Shown here: positions 17,431 to 26,595 of the stretch, piece by piece
How positions within the stretch are numbered: the stretch's first letter is position 1
Layout: each line of letters starts with the position of its first letter
Source of the DNA: Pseudomonas cichorii
GTDB taxonomy: Bacteria; Pseudomonadota; Gammaproteobacteria; Pseudomonadales; Pseudomonadaceae
NCBI RefSeq assembly: GCF_003700275.1
Contig: NZ_RBRE01000059.1
Location: forward strand, 58,955-122,954
DNA: 64,000 bases
Direction of reading: 5' to 3'
Program-made: the position numbers and the translations under genes
The notes under the pieces: model-generated
What the model saw: the letters and a program-made list of their open reading frames with translations, nothing else
Database searches by the model: none
Told to the model about the DNA's origin: nothing

Positions 17431-18892
17431 AAATATCCTCCTGAAGTTGCGACGTCCGAGGCTGCCGCATTCCCTGTTGGGGCGCATGTTGCTGCTGACG
17501 CTGTTGGCGGTATTGATGGCCCAGGGCTTGTCCAGCGTCATCTGGCTTTCACAACTGCGGGCCACGCAGATGGAAGGCCTGGTGACCAGCGCCCGCAGCC
17601 TTGCCTACTCGATGGCGGCCAGCGTCAGTTACTTTCGCTCATTGCCGCTGGCCTATCGTCCGCTGGTGCTGGATCAGTTGCGCAGCATGGGCGGTACGCG
17701 CTTCGTCGTGTCGCTCAACGATCGTCCGCTGGACATGCAGATACTGCCGCCGACGCCGCGCAAGCAGGCGGTGTTGAAAGTGGTCGATGAAGTGCTGCGT
17801 CAGCATCTGGGCAAGGATCCCGACATCGCGGTGTGGTTCGTGCGCCCCGATGACCTGCGCATCTTCAACAGCGGTCTGAAGCTCGATGAGTTGCCCCGTT
17901 CCTGGGCGCATTACGCGCTGACTCTGGAGCCGCTGAATCCGCCGGTGCTGGTGACCCAGATCGAGCTGGCGCCCGGCGAATGGCTGTATATCGCTTCGCT
18001 GCTGCCTGAACCCTATACCTCGCTGGAAGAACAGGAACTGCCTGTACAGCAAGTCTGGTTCATTGCCTTGACCGGTGTTTTCCTGCTGTTCTTCATTGGC
18101 CTTCTGGTGCACTGGCAAAGTCGGCCGCTCAAGCGTCTGGCGCGTGCGGCGCGGGACATGTCGCTGGGCGCCGATGTTGAGCCGGTGGTCGAGGGCGGCG
18201 GCAGCGAAGTGGTGGAAGTCAGCCGCGCCTTCAATACCATGCGCACCCGGATCAGCCGTTATCTGACCGAACGCGGTCAGTTGTTCAGCGCCATCTCCCA
18301 TGACTTGCGCACGCCGATCACCCGCTTGCGGTTGCGGGTCGAGCTGCTGGAAGACGAGTTGTTGCAGACCAAGTTCAGCCGCGATCTCGATGAGCTGGAG
18401 CTATTGGTCAAGGGTGCACTGCAATGCGTGAAGGACACCGATATTCACGAGAATATCGAGCAGGTGGATCTCAACCATTTGCTTGAGTGCCTGATCGAGC
18501 CCTATCTGCGTCCGGATGGCGATGGCCGTGTTACGCAACAAGGCATTGCCGAAGCGGCCTATCCAGGCAAGCCGCTGGCGCTCAAGCGTTGCATCGGCAA
18601 CCTGATCGACAACGCCATCAAGTACGGGCATCGGGCACATCTGAAAGTCGAGGATAACGACCTGGCGTTTGTCCTGCATGTGGACGATGAGGGGCCGGGC
18701 GTACCTGAAAAACGTCTGGAGCATGTGTTCGAGCCGCATTTCCGTCTGGCGGGCAGCCAGCAACAGGGCTACGGGCTCGGGCTGGGGATCGCCCGCAACA
18801 TTGCGCACAGTCATGGCGGCGAAGTGAGCCTGCAGAATCTGCGTGACGGTGGGCTGAGGGTGACGCTGTTTCTGCCCAGGTCACTGGAGTGA
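17420..18892 (+). CDS. gtrS: Sensor histidine kinase partner of GltR
   Basis: 490 aa from MAIENILLKL, overlapping the gltR stop by 11 bp. A longer frame to 17372 lies wholly within gltR. Layout: TM1 (about 20-42), periplasmic sensor of about 150 residues, TM2 (about 210-235), HAMP, dimerisation helix with the phospho-accepting His in ISHDLRTPITRLRLR, and an HATPase domain (NLIDNAIKYG, GPGVPE, GYGLGLGIA). GtrS of P. aeruginosa binds 2-ketogluconate/6-phosphogluconate. Also named gltS in some annotations. Confidence 0.92.
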   Translation: MAIENILLKLRRPRLPHSLLGRMLLLTLLAVLMAQGLSSVIWLSQLRATQMEGLVTSARSLAYSMAASVSYFRSLPLAYRPLVLDQLRSMGGTRFVVSLNDRPLDMQILPPTPRKQAVLKVVDEVLRQHLGKDPDIAVWFVRPDDLRIFNSGLKLDELPRSWAHYALTLEPLNPPVLVTQIELAPGEWLYIASLLPEPYTSLEEQELPVQQVWFIALTGVFLLFFIGLLVHWQSRPLKRLARAARDMSLGADVEPVVEGGGSEVVEVSRAFNTMRTRISRYLTERGQLFSAISHDLRTPITRLRLRVELLEDELLQTKFSRDLDELELLVKGALQCVKDTDIHENIEQVDLNHLLECLIEPYLRPDGDGRVTQQGIAEAAYPGKPLALKRCIGNLIDNAIKYGHRAHLKVEDNDLAFVLHVDDEGPGVPEKRLEHVFEPHFRLAGSQQQGYGLGLGIARNIAHSHGGEVSLQNLRDGGLRVTLFLPRSLE

Positions 18893-18906
18893 AACGGTTT
18901 TCTGGG

Positions 18907-18935
18907 GATGGCACTGCGTGAGCAGTGCCATCTTT
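18907..18935. terminator. Intrinsic terminator after gtrS
   Basis: A perfect 11-bp stem, GATGGCACTGC / GCAGTGCCATC, with a GTGA loop, followed by TTTGGTT. It lies between convergent gtrS and the delta-60 gene, so it may work on both strands. Confidence 0.8.
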
Positions 18936-18956
18936 GGTTACTGTATGTTCAAAGGA

Positions 18957-20279
18957 TCAGCTCAGGAAACGATGGATGAACTGCGGGCTAATACTTGTCA
19001 GGACAACCGAGTAGTAGACCCCCATGCCCGGTTCTTCGAGCAGGTAATCCAGGCTTTGGAGGTCCTCGTAATAAAGCACGCCATTCTCACCCAGGCTGGT
19101 GTCTGCCTGACCGTCCTGAAGCAGGCGCGCCATGAAACCTGTCAGCAAGGTTACCGGGCTCAGCTGTCTGCCTCCAATAACGATCCGGTTTGCCTGATCG
19201 ACAATCGCCGTAAAATTTGAAAGAACCACATCGCCGGCTTCTCTTGGCTCAATCAGAACGCTTTGCCCCTGATTGAATTCGGGAACGCGCTGACCATTGA
19301 CATCAAGCTTGCCAATCACAGTAACGCCTCTGCCTTGCAGAAAGGTTGGGCCACCTCTTTGCCCTACGCAAACAATATTCTGCGCAGCGTCAGGTAAAAG
19401 GGTGTGCCATCTTGTATAGGCGTAAGGGCCAAGATCAGTGAAGTAACCATTATCGCCATAGGTTGTATCGAGCGTGCCGTTCTCATGAAATCTGGCAATA
19501 AACGGAATGCCCGGATATTCGCCGCTTATTACCAGCATGCCATTGTTTTGTTCTAACAGACGATGTGGCTTGAACCACATATAACCCACGGGTTCCATAA
19601 AACCACTGGAATTGAAGGTCGGATCAAGTTCGCCCTCTGCCGTGAGCCTCAGCACATAGGGGCGATGAGTGTTTTCATTGAGTTCCCTGGCGGTGGTGAG
19701 GATCAGCAACTTGCCATCGCTCAATACTTTCAGGTCATGGTATCTCTCATGGGGAAAACGTGACAGCTGTGGCGAGGGAATGGGGCTGGCAAGCTTGCGC
19801 AATGCTTCTGGCCACTGGGGTTTTGGACCGGGCAATGGATACAGGCGAATCCCGTCGTTGCCAAAGTTTGGGTCCTTTTGCCCGTCAACCGTAAAACAGG
19901 CCAGGACCAGGCAGGAGAGCCGCTGGCCTTTGAGCGTGGCGATTGTATCCAGTCTGGCCAGGTATCCGCCGTCGGGCAATTGATACACATCCAGTAAATG
20001 ACCTGCATTTTCGGCCAGGGGCTCATTGCTCAGGTCGATAAAGGCATAGCCATCCTGGCCAAAGGTTGTATCGACGCTGTGATCCGGATTGATTCTGACC
20101 AGGCAGGGGATCTGGTAGTAAACAGCGTCCTGACAGCCAGCAATGAAATGGCCGCTGGATAAGCGAAGCAGGGTGTCGATGGAAAAGTCTCTTTCACCGG
20201 GTTGCGGATTGGGAACGGTGATGGGTTGAAAACCTGGATCTATTTCACCGGATTTGAATGAATTGGATTGAGTGTTCAT
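18957..20279 (-). CDS. Delta-60 repeat beta-propeller-like protein
   Basis: 440 aa with a strong ribosome site (AAGGAG) before MNTQSNSF. No signal peptide. Repeated segments of the delta-60 type are visible: LDPTFNSSGFM, LDTTYGDNGYFTD, VDTTFGQDGYAF, KDPNFGNDGIRLY and DTSLGENGVLYY, each followed by a stretch ending in G.. or IV.G.R. Such repeats form beta-propeller-like folds. The function is unknown. The gene lies opposite in direction to all neighbours, between gtrS and gtsA, and its base composition looks more A/T-rich than the flanking sugar genes. An accessory insertion is inferred. Confidence 0.8.
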   Translation of the reverse strand: MNTQSNSFKSGEIDPGFQPITVPNPQPGERDFSIDTLLRLSSGHFIAGCQDAVYYQIPCLVRINPDHSVDTTFGQDGYAFIDLSNEPLAENAGHLLDVYQLPDGGYLARLDTIATLKGQRLSCLVLACFTVDGQKDPNFGNDGIRLYPLPGPKPQWPEALRKLASPIPSPQLSRFPHERYHDLKVLSDGKLLILTTARELNENTHRPYVLRLTAEGELDPTFNSSGFMEPVGYMWFKPHRLLEQNNGMLVISGEYPGIPFIARFHENGTLDTTYGDNGYFTDLGPYAYTRWHTLLPDAAQNIVCVGQRGGPTFLQGRGVTVIGKLDVNGQRVPEFNQGQSVLIEPREAGDVVLSNFTAIVDQANRIVIGGRQLSPVTLLTGFMARLLQDGQADTSLGENGVLYYEDLQSLDYLLEEPGMGVYYSVVLTSISPQFIHRFLS

Positions 20280-20711
20280 GTGTTACTCCTTGTAAGTATA
20301 TGTAACTTTCCGTTTTGGCTATTTTGAATGGCGCTGAAAAAGCGCCAGCGACTGCCACGAGCAGCAATAAAGAGAAAGCTGCTCTTAATAGTAGGTAGCG
20401 AAGTTTTGAACGACAGGGTCTGTTTGTATTTATTGGCGATATAAATAATCTGGATAGTTCGAAATAATCTGATTGGCCAAATAAAGTCAATGGGGATTTT
20501 GTCACCGGATTCATTAAAACTGTTTCACCGGACAAAGCCCTCTATCCTGAAGGAAAAAGCTGTTGCGGGCCGGCTGACTCAGCCTTGTCATCGTAACCAT
20601 TCTGTGACATTTGCACGTCCCTTCGTTACCGTGACCGGAACTCCCTTGGTTAAACTGCGTTGAGCGCAAGCACAGACTTGCTCATGCATAACAACAAGAA
20701 AGGTCAAATCG
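20280..20711. other. A/T-rich divergent region between delta-60 gene and gtsA
   Basis: 432 bp without a convincing gene. The part next to the delta-60 gene is markedly A/T-rich. TCACCGGA occurs at 20502-20509 and 20525-20532 (23 bp apart), and again at 20245-20252 inside the delta-60 5' end. These could be operator repeats. The gtsA promoter should lie in the right half. No HexR TTGT-N7-ACAA site was seen here. Confidence 0.5.
20690..20700 (+). promoter_or_regulatory. AANAANAA motif at the gtsA ribosome site
   Basis: AACAACAAGAA runs directly into the AAGG ribosome-binding sequence of gtsA. The overlap fits Hfq/Crc translational repression of glucose uptake when better carbon sources are present. 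Confidence 0.6.
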
Positions 20712-21998
20712 ATGAATTCAATCTCACGTCTCGCCGCTGTCATTTCTCTCGCCTCGTTGTTCCCTCTGAGCGTTACTGCTGCCGATTCCAAAGGCACTGT
20801 CGAAGTCGTGCACTGGTGGACGTCCGGTGGTGAAAAGGCCGCTGTCGATGTCCTGAAAGCGCAAGTTGAAAAAGACGGCTTTACCTGGAAGGACGGTGCG
20901 GTTGCCGGTGGTGGCGGGGCGACTGCGATGACCGTGCTCAAGAGTCGTGCGGTGGCGGGCAATCCTCCGGGCGTAGCCCAGATCAAGGGCCCGGATATCC
21001 AGGAGTGGGCCTCTACCGGCCTGCTCGATACCGATGCCTTGAAGGATGTCGCCAAGGAAGAGAAGTGGGATTCCCTGCTCGACAAGAAAGTCTCCGATAC
21101 CGTGAAGTACGACGGCGACTACGTGGCCGTGCCGGTCAACATCCACCGCGTGAACTGGCTGTGGATCAACCCGCAAGTCTTCAAGAAAGCCGGTATCGAC
21201 AAGGCGCCGACCACCCTCGAAGAATTCTATGCCGCCGGTGACAAGCTCAAGGCCGCCGGTTTCATCCCTCTGGCCCATGGCGGCCAGCCATGGCAGGACA
21301 GCACGGTCTTCGAGGCCGTGGTGCTCTCGGTCATGGGCGCCGAAGGCTACAAGAAAGCCCTGGTCGATCTGGACCAGAAAACCCTGGCCGGGCCGGAAAT
21401 GGCCAAATCCCTCACTGAGCTGAAGAAAGTCGCCACCTACATGGACGCCAACCGCGCCGGTCGCGACTGGAACATCGCCGCTGCCGATGTCATCAATGGC
21501 AAGGCCGGCATGCAGATCATGGGTGACTGGGCCAAGAGCGAGTGGACCGCCGCCAAGAAAGTCGCCGGCAAGGATTACCAGTGCGTAGCCTTCCCGGGCA
21601 CCGACAAGGCGTTCACCTATAACATCGACTCGCTGGCCGTGTTCAAGCAGAAGGACAAGGGCACCACTGCGGCGCAACAGGACCTGGCCAAGGTCGCGCT
21701 GGGTGAAAACTTCCAGCAGGTGTTCAGCATCAACAAGGGTTCGATTCCGGTTCGTAACGACATGCTGACCAATATGGACAAGCACGGTTTCGACTCCTGC
21801 GCCCAGGCAGCGGCCAAGGACTTCCTGGCTGACTCGAAAACCGGCGGTCTGCAGCCAAGCATGGCGCACAACATGGCGACTACGCTGGCGGTACAGGGCG
21901 CATTCTTCGATGTGGTGACCAACTACATCAACGATCCGGCTGCCGACCCTGCGGCAGCGGCCAAAAAGTTGGGCGCGGCAGTCAAGTCCGCCCAGTAA
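20712..21998 (+). CDS. gtsA: Glucose/mannose ABC transporter substrate-binding protein
   Basis: 428 aa. The signal peptide MNSISRLAAVISLASLFPLSVTAA is cleaved near residue 24. Family 1 extracellular sugar-binding protein (VEVVHWWTSGGEKAAVD, INGKAGMQIMGDWAKSEW). It captures glucose in the periplasm, delivered by OprB, for GtsBCD. First gene of gtsABCD. Confidence 0.95.
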   Translation: MNSISRLAAVISLASLFPLSVTAADSKGTVEVVHWWTSGGEKAAVDVLKAQVEKDGFTWKDGAVAGGGGATAMTVLKSRAVAGNPPGVAQIKGPDIQEWASTGLLDTDALKDVAKEEKWDSLLDKKVSDTVKYDGDYVAVPVNIHRVNWLWINPQVFKKAGIDKAPTTLEEFYAAGDKLKAAGFIPLAHGGQPWQDSTVFEAVVLSVMGAEGYKKALVDLDQKTLAGPEMAKSLTELKKVATYMDANRAGRDWNIAAADVINGKAGMQIMGDWAKSEWTAAKKVAGKDYQCVAFPGTDKAFTYNIDSLAVFKQKDKGTTAAQQDLAKVALGENFQQVFSINKGSIPVRNDMLTNMDKHGFDSCAQAAAKDFLADSKTGGLQPSMAHNMATTLAVQGAFFDVVTNYINDPAADPAAAAKKLGAAVKSAQ

Positions 21999-22033
21999 TT
22001 CGTTACTGAAACCCCGGCTGCAGTCTGTGCTGA

Positions 22034-22054
22034 TGAAACCGTTCCCCGGTTTCA
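22034..22054 (+). other. Hairpin between gtsA and gtsB
   Basis: TGAAACC (22034-22040) pairs with GGTTTCA (22048-22054) across 7 nt, with no T-run. A stem-loop in the 102-bp gtsA-gtsB gap is the usual way to stabilise the upstream transcript, so that binding protein exceeds permease. Role inferred. Confidence 0.45.
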
Positions 22055-22100
22055 CACCTGCCTGCGGCCCGGATTCGATATTCCGGACTGGATATTCCCG

Positions 22101-23009
22101 ATGAGCTCTGTCGCTGTGTTCAGCAAAGCCTCGCCTCTGGATGCGCTGCAACGCTGGCTGCCCAAGTTGGTTCTGGCACCCAGCATGTTCATCGTGCTGG
22201 TTGGTTTTTACGGTTACATCCTGTGGACCTTCGTTCTCTCGTTCACCAACTCGACGTTCCTGCCTTCCTACAAGTGGGTCGGGCTGGCGCAGTACATGCG
22301 CCTGATGGACAACGACCGCTGGTGGGTGGCGAGCAAGAACCTGCTGCTGTTCGGTGGCATGTTCATCGCCATCAGCCTGGTGGTCGGCGTAGTGCTGGCG
22401 GTGCTGCTGGACCAGCGGATTCGTCGTGAAGGCGCGATTCGTACGATTTATCTCTACCCGATGGCGCTGTCGATGATCGTCACCGGTACTGCCTGGAAAT
22501 GGCTGCTCAATCCGGGCCTTGGCCTGGACAAGATGCTGCGCGACTGGGGCTGGGAAGGTTTTCGCCTGGACTGGCTGGTCGATCCGGACCGGGTTGTCTA
22601 TTGCCTGGTCATCGCTGCGGTCTGGCAGTCTTCAGGGTTTGTCATGGCACTGTTCCTGGCCGGCCTGCGCGGGGTCGATCAGTCGATCATTCGTGCGGCG
22701 CAAATGGATGGTGCGAGCCTGCCGCTGATCTACTGGCGGGTGATCCTGCCGAGTCTGCGCCCGGTGTTTTTCAGCGCGATCATGATTCTGGCGCACATCG
22801 CCATCAAGAGCTTCGACCTGGTGGCGGCGATGACCGCAGGCGGTCCCGGTTATTCCTCCGACCTGCCAGCGATGTTCATGTATTCCTTTACCTTCAGCCG
22901 CGGCCAGATGGGCATGGGCTCGGCCAGTGCGATTCTGATGCTTGGCGCGATCCTGGCGATTCTGGTGCCGTATCTGTATTCCGAGCTGAGGACAAAACGC
23001 CATGACTAG
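22101..23009 (+). CDS. gtsB: Glucose ABC transporter permease
   Basis: 302 aa, MalF/UgpA-like permease with about six membrane helices, the first near residues 22-45. The cytoplasmic coupling loop EAA-type motif is RAAQMDGASLPLIYWRVILPSLRP. It forms the channel with GtsC. It overlaps gtsC by 8 bp. Confidence 0.94.
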   Translation: MSSVAVFSKASPLDALQRWLPKLVLAPSMFIVLVGFYGYILWTFVLSFTNSTFLPSYKWVGLAQYMRLMDNDRWWVASKNLLLFGGMFIAISLVVGVVLAVLLDQRIRREGAIRTIYLYPMALSMIVTGTAWKWLLNPGLGLDKMLRDWGWEGFRLDWLVDPDRVVYCLVIAAVWQSSGFVMALFLAGLRGVDQSIIRAAQMDGASLPLIYWRVILPSLRPVFFSAIMILAHIAIKSFDLVAAMTAGGPGYSSDLPAMFMYSFTFSRGQMGMGSASAILMLGAILAILVPYLYSELRTKRHD

Positions 23010-23847
23010 TCAAGTTGGCAAACCGGCCATCAGCTTCAGCCGGATCCTGATCCATGCAGTGTTGCTGCTGGCCTGTCTGATTTATCTGGTACCGCTGGTC
23101 GTCATGCTCCTGACCAGCTTCAAGGCCCCCGAAGACATCGGCAGCGGCAACCTGCTGAGCTGGCCGAGCGTGGTCACCTTCATCGGTTGGGTCAAGGCCT
23201 GGGATATCGTCGATGGTTACTTCTGGAACTCGATCAAGATCACCATTCCGGCGGTAGTGATTTCCACCGCCATCGGTGCCTTGAATGGCTACGTGCTGTC
23301 GATGTGGCGCTTCCGTGGTTCGCAACTGTTCTTCGGGCTGTTGCTGTTCGGCTGTTTCCTGCCGTTCCAGACCGTGCTGCTGCCGGCTTCCTTCACCCTC
23401 GGCAAGATGGGGCTGGCGAGTACCACCACCGGCCTGGTGTTCGTGCATGTGGTCTACGGACTGGCCTTCACCACGCTGTTCTTCCGCAACTACTACGTCA
23501 GCATTCCGGAAGCGCTGGTTCGGGCTGCACGCCTTGACGGAGCAGGCTTCTTCACGATTTTCGGGCGGATCATCCTGCCGATGTCGACGCCGATCATCAT
23601 GGTCTGCCTGATCTGGCAGTTCACCCAGATCTGGAACGACTTCCTGTTTGGCGTGGTGTTTTCCAGCGGCGATTCGCAGCCCATTACCGTGGCGCTGAAC
23701 AACCTGGTCAATACCAGCACCGGCGCCAAGGAATACAACGTTGACATGGCGGCGGCGATGATCGCCGGGCTGCCGACACTGCTGGTCTACGTACTGGCTG
23801 GCAAGTATTTCCTGCGTGGGCTCACGGCCGGCGCGGTCAAGGGGTAA
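23002..23847 (+). CDS. gtsC: Glucose ABC transporter permease
   Basis: 281 aa, MalG/UgpE-like permease with six helices. The coupling loop is EALVRAARLDGAGFFTIFGRIILP. The start overlaps the gtsB end, and the stop is 2 bp before gtsD, so the genes form a tightly coupled operon. Confidence 0.94.
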   Translation: MTSQVGKPAISFSRILIHAVLLLACLIYLVPLVVMLLTSFKAPEDIGSGNLLSWPSVVTFIGWVKAWDIVDGYFWNSIKITIPAVVISTAIGALNGYVLSMWRFRGSQLFFGLLLFGCFLPFQTVLLPASFTLGKMGLASTTTGLVFVHVVYGLAFTTLFFRNYYVSIPEALVRAARLDGAGFFTIFGRIILPMSTPIIMVCLIWQFTQIWNDFLFGVVFSSGDSQPITVALNNLVNTSTGAKEYNVDMAAAMIAGLPTLLVYVLAGKYFLRGLTAGAVKG

Positions 23848-23849
23848 TC

Positions 23850-25010
23850 ATGGCGACTCTCGAACTACGTAACGTAAACAAGACCTACGGCGCCAACCTG
23901 CCGGATACGCTGAAGAACATCGAGCTGCAGATCAATGACGGCGAGTTCCTGATCCTGGTCGGTCCGTCCGGCTGCGGCAAGTCGACCCTCATGAACTGCA
24001 TTGCCGGCCTTGAGAGCATCAGCGGCGGCGCGATTCTCATCGATGGCGAAGACGTCAGCGGCACCAGCCCGAAAGACCGGGACATCGCGATGGTGTTCCA
24101 GTCGTATGCGTTGTACCCGACCATGAACGTGCGGGAGAACATCGAGTTCGGCCTGAAAATCCGCAAGATGCCGCAAAGCGCCATCGACGAGGAAGTGAGC
24201 CGGGTCGCCAAGCTGCTGCAGATCGAGCACCTGCTCAATCGCAAGCCGGGCCAGTTGTCAGGCGGCCAGCAGCAGCGGGTCGCCATGGGCCGTGCCCTGG
24301 CGCGCAGGCCGAAGATCTACCTGTTCGACGAACCGCTGTCCAACCTCGACGCCAAGCTGCGGGTCGAGATGCGCACTGAAATGAAACTGATGCACCAGCG
24401 TCTGAAAACCACCACCGTCTACGTCACCCACGACCAGATCGAGGCCATGACCCTGGGCGATAAAGTGGCGGTCATGAAGGACGGGATCGTGCAGCAGTTC
24501 GGTACGCCCAAGCAGATCTACAACGATCCGGCCAACCTGTTCGTCGCCAGCTTCATTGGCTCGCCGCCGATGAACTTCATTCCGCTGCGCCTGCAACGCA
24601 AGGAAGGCCGTCTGCTGGCGCTGCTCGACAGCGGCCAGGCCCGTTGCGAGTTGCCCTTGGGGCTCAGCGATGCCGGGCTGGAAGATCGCGAAGTGATCCT
24701 GGGGATTCGTCCCGAGCAGATTACTCTGGCTGCGGGCGAGCCCAACGGCCTGCCGACCATTCGTGCCGAAGTGCAGGTCACCGAACCGACCGGTCCGGAC
24801 ACACTGGTGTTCGTCAACCTGAACCAGAGTAAGGTGTGTTGCCGACTGGCGCCGGATGTCGCGCCTCAGGTGGGTGAAAGCCTGACCTTGCAGTTCGACC
24901 CGGCCAAGGTCCTGCTTTTCGATGCGCAGAGCGGCGAGCGCCTGGGTGTTCTGGGAAAGCAGCAAACGGCTGAGCGAATGGGCAATGTCACCCAGATGAA
25001 CCGCAAATGA
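23850..25010 (+). CDS. gtsD: Sugar ABC transporter ATP-binding protein (MalK/UgpC type)
   Basis: 386 aa. Walker A GPSGCGKST, signature LSGGQQQRVAMGRAL, Walker B IYLFDEPLSNLDAKL and the switch histidine in YVTHDQIEAMT are intact. The C-terminal TOBE/OB-type domain (about 240-360) is typical of carbohydrate transporters. It energises GtsBC. Confidence 0.94.
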   Translation: MATLELRNVNKTYGANLPDTLKNIELQINDGEFLILVGPSGCGKSTLMNCIAGLESISGGAILIDGEDVSGTSPKDRDIAMVFQSYALYPTMNVRENIEFGLKIRKMPQSAIDEEVSRVAKLLQIEHLLNRKPGQLSGGQQQRVAMGRALARRPKIYLFDEPLSNLDAKLRVEMRTEMKLMHQRLKTTTVYVTHDQIEAMTLGDKVAVMKDGIVQQFGTPKQIYNDPANLFVASFIGSPPMNFIPLRLQRKEGRLLALLDSGQARCELPLGLSDAGLEDREVILGIRPEQITLAAGEPNGLPTIRAEVQVTEPTGPDTLVFVNLNQSKVCCRLAPDVAPQVGESLTLQFDPAKVLLFDAQSGERLGVLGKQQTAERMGNVTQMNRK

Positions 25011-25112
25011 TTGATTGACCTTTACCGAGCACGGCTGGCGGGTCTGGCGCTGCCATATCGCACGACCCACCGGCGAACACGAAGCAGTAAGAAAAAGTGC
25101 ACCAAAGCTAAT

Positions 25113-25124
25113 AACAATAAAACA
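25113..25124 (+). promoter_or_regulatory. AANAANAA motif before oprB
   Basis: AACAATAAAACA lies directly before the GAGGAT ribosome site of oprB. It contains AACAATAA, a perfect AANAANAA unit. It suggests Hfq/Crc repression of the porin together with gtsA. Confidence 0.58.
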
Positions 25125-25137
25125 GAGGATAGATGGG

Positions 25138-26496
25138 ATGAAGAAGATCAAGGCTAAATCGCTTTCCCGGTTCCAGTTGGTACGCAAGCTGTCGGTTGTA
25201 GGTGCGATGAGTCTGGCGGGCAGCGTCCATGCTGCCGATGCGTTCGATGCCAACTCACCGTGGATGACGGGCGACTGGGGCGGTCTGCGTACCGAGTTGC
25301 TCGATAAAGGGTACGACTTCTCTCTGGAGTACGTCGCCGAAATGGCCAGTAACCTCGATGGTGGCTATAACGACGACACCACCGGCCGTTACAGTGACCA
25401 GTTCGCTTTCGGCCTGAAGGTAGACCTGCAGAAGGCCTTCGGCTGGCAGGATGCCGAGTTCAAGATGGCTATTACCGAACGTAGTGGTCGCAACATTTCC
25501 AATGACCGGATCGGTGATCCGCGTGCTGGCACGCTCAGTTCCTCGCAGGAAGTCTGGGGTCGTGGCCAGACCTGGCGTCTGACCCAGTTGTGGGTCAAAC
25601 AGAAGTATTTCGACGGCGTGCTGGACGTCAAGGCCGGTCGTTTCGGACCGGGTGAAGACTTCAACTCCTTCCCGTGCGACTTCCAGAACCTGTCGTTCTG
25701 CGGCTCGCAGGTCGGTAACTACGTCAATACCTGGTACAACTGGCCAATCAGCCAGTGGGCATTGCGCATCAAGTACAACATCACGCCTGAAGTCTATGCC
25801 CAGGTCGGTGTCTACGAGCAGAACCCGTCGAACCTGGAAACCGGTAACGGCTTCAAGCTCAGCGGTAGCGGCACCAAGGGCATGATCCTGCCGGTCGAAC
25901 TGGTCTGGACCCCGACCGTCAACTCGCTGCCCGGCGAATACCGTGTCGGTTTCTACAAGAGCACGCCGAGTGCCGACGATGTCTATGAAGGCGCTGACGG
26001 CCAGCCACAGCCGGTCTCCGGCGGTGCGTTCAAGTCGCACAGCAGCAAGCATGGCTGGTGGGTCGTGGCTCAGCAGCAACTGACTTCGCACAATGGCGAT
26101 GCTTCCCGTGGCCTGAGTATCTTTGCCAACGCCACCGTGCATGACAAGGAAACCAACTTCGTCGACAACTACCAGCAGATCGGCCTGACCTACAAGGGTC
26201 CGTTCGATTCGCGTCCCAAGGATGACATCGGCATCGGTATCGCCCGTATCCACGTCAACGACGATGTGCAGGACCGTGTGCGTCTGGCCAACCAGATCAG
26301 CGGTATCAACGACTACGACAACCCGGGCTACCTGCCGGTACAGGACACCGAGTACAACTCGGAAATCTACTACGGCTTCCATGTCACCAATTGGCTGACC
26401 GTGCGTCCCAACCTGCAATACATCAAGCACCCAGGTGGTGTCAGCCAGGTTGACGATGCGATTGTGGCAGGCCTGAAAATTCAGTCGAAGTTCTGA
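25138..26496 (+). CDS. oprB: Carbohydrate-selective porin OprB
   Basis: 452 aa from MKKIKAKSLSRF; an upstream open frame to 25015 is untranslated leader. The signal peptide ends at HAAD near residue 33. OprB-family barrel: WMTGDWGGLRTELLDKGYDF, SNLDGGYNDDTTGRY, DVKAGRFGPGEDFNSFPCDFQN. It ends in F, as expected of an outer-membrane barrel. It lets glucose cross the outer membrane. It is 127 bp after gtsD. Confidence 0.95.
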   Translation: MKKIKAKSLSRFQLVRKLSVVGAMSLAGSVHAADAFDANSPWMTGDWGGLRTELLDKGYDFSLEYVAEMASNLDGGYNDDTTGRYSDQFAFGLKVDLQKAFGWQDAEFKMAITERSGRNISNDRIGDPRAGTLSSSQEVWGRGQTWRLTQLWVKQKYFDGVLDVKAGRFGPGEDFNSFPCDFQNLSFCGSQVGNYVNTWYNWPISQWALRIKYNITPEVYAQVGVYEQNPSNLETGNGFKLSGSGTKGMILPVELVWTPTVNSLPGEYRVGFYKSTPSADDVYEGADGQPQPVSGGAFKSHSSKHGWWVVAQQQLTSHNGDASRGLSIFANATVHDKETNFVDNYQQIGLTYKGPFDSRPKDDIGIGIARIHVNDDVQDRVRLANQISGINDYDNPGYLPVQDTEYNSEIYYGFHVTNWLTVRPNLQYIKHPGGVSQVDDAIVAGLKIQSKF

Positions 26497-26530
26497 TTCG
26501 ACAAGCCGATCAAGGTCGTGTGTGCTTTGC

Positions 26531-26555
26531 GGGCAGCCTGGCTGCCCGTTTTTTT
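26531..26555 (+). terminator. Intrinsic terminator after oprB
   Basis: GGGCAGCC-T-GGCTGCCC followed by seven T. It separates the gts-oprB transcript from the mutarotase gene, unless read-through occurs. Confidence 0.9.
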
Positions 26556-26595
26556 ATGGTCATGAATTATTTTATTTTCAGAGGTGCGATTGGCT

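Noticed and set aside
20245..20535. 96-aa frame with a hydrophobic segment upstream of the delta-60 gene
   Set aside because: Overlaps the delta-60 start and ribosome site, begins at a weak codon and shows no family features; kept as non-coding.
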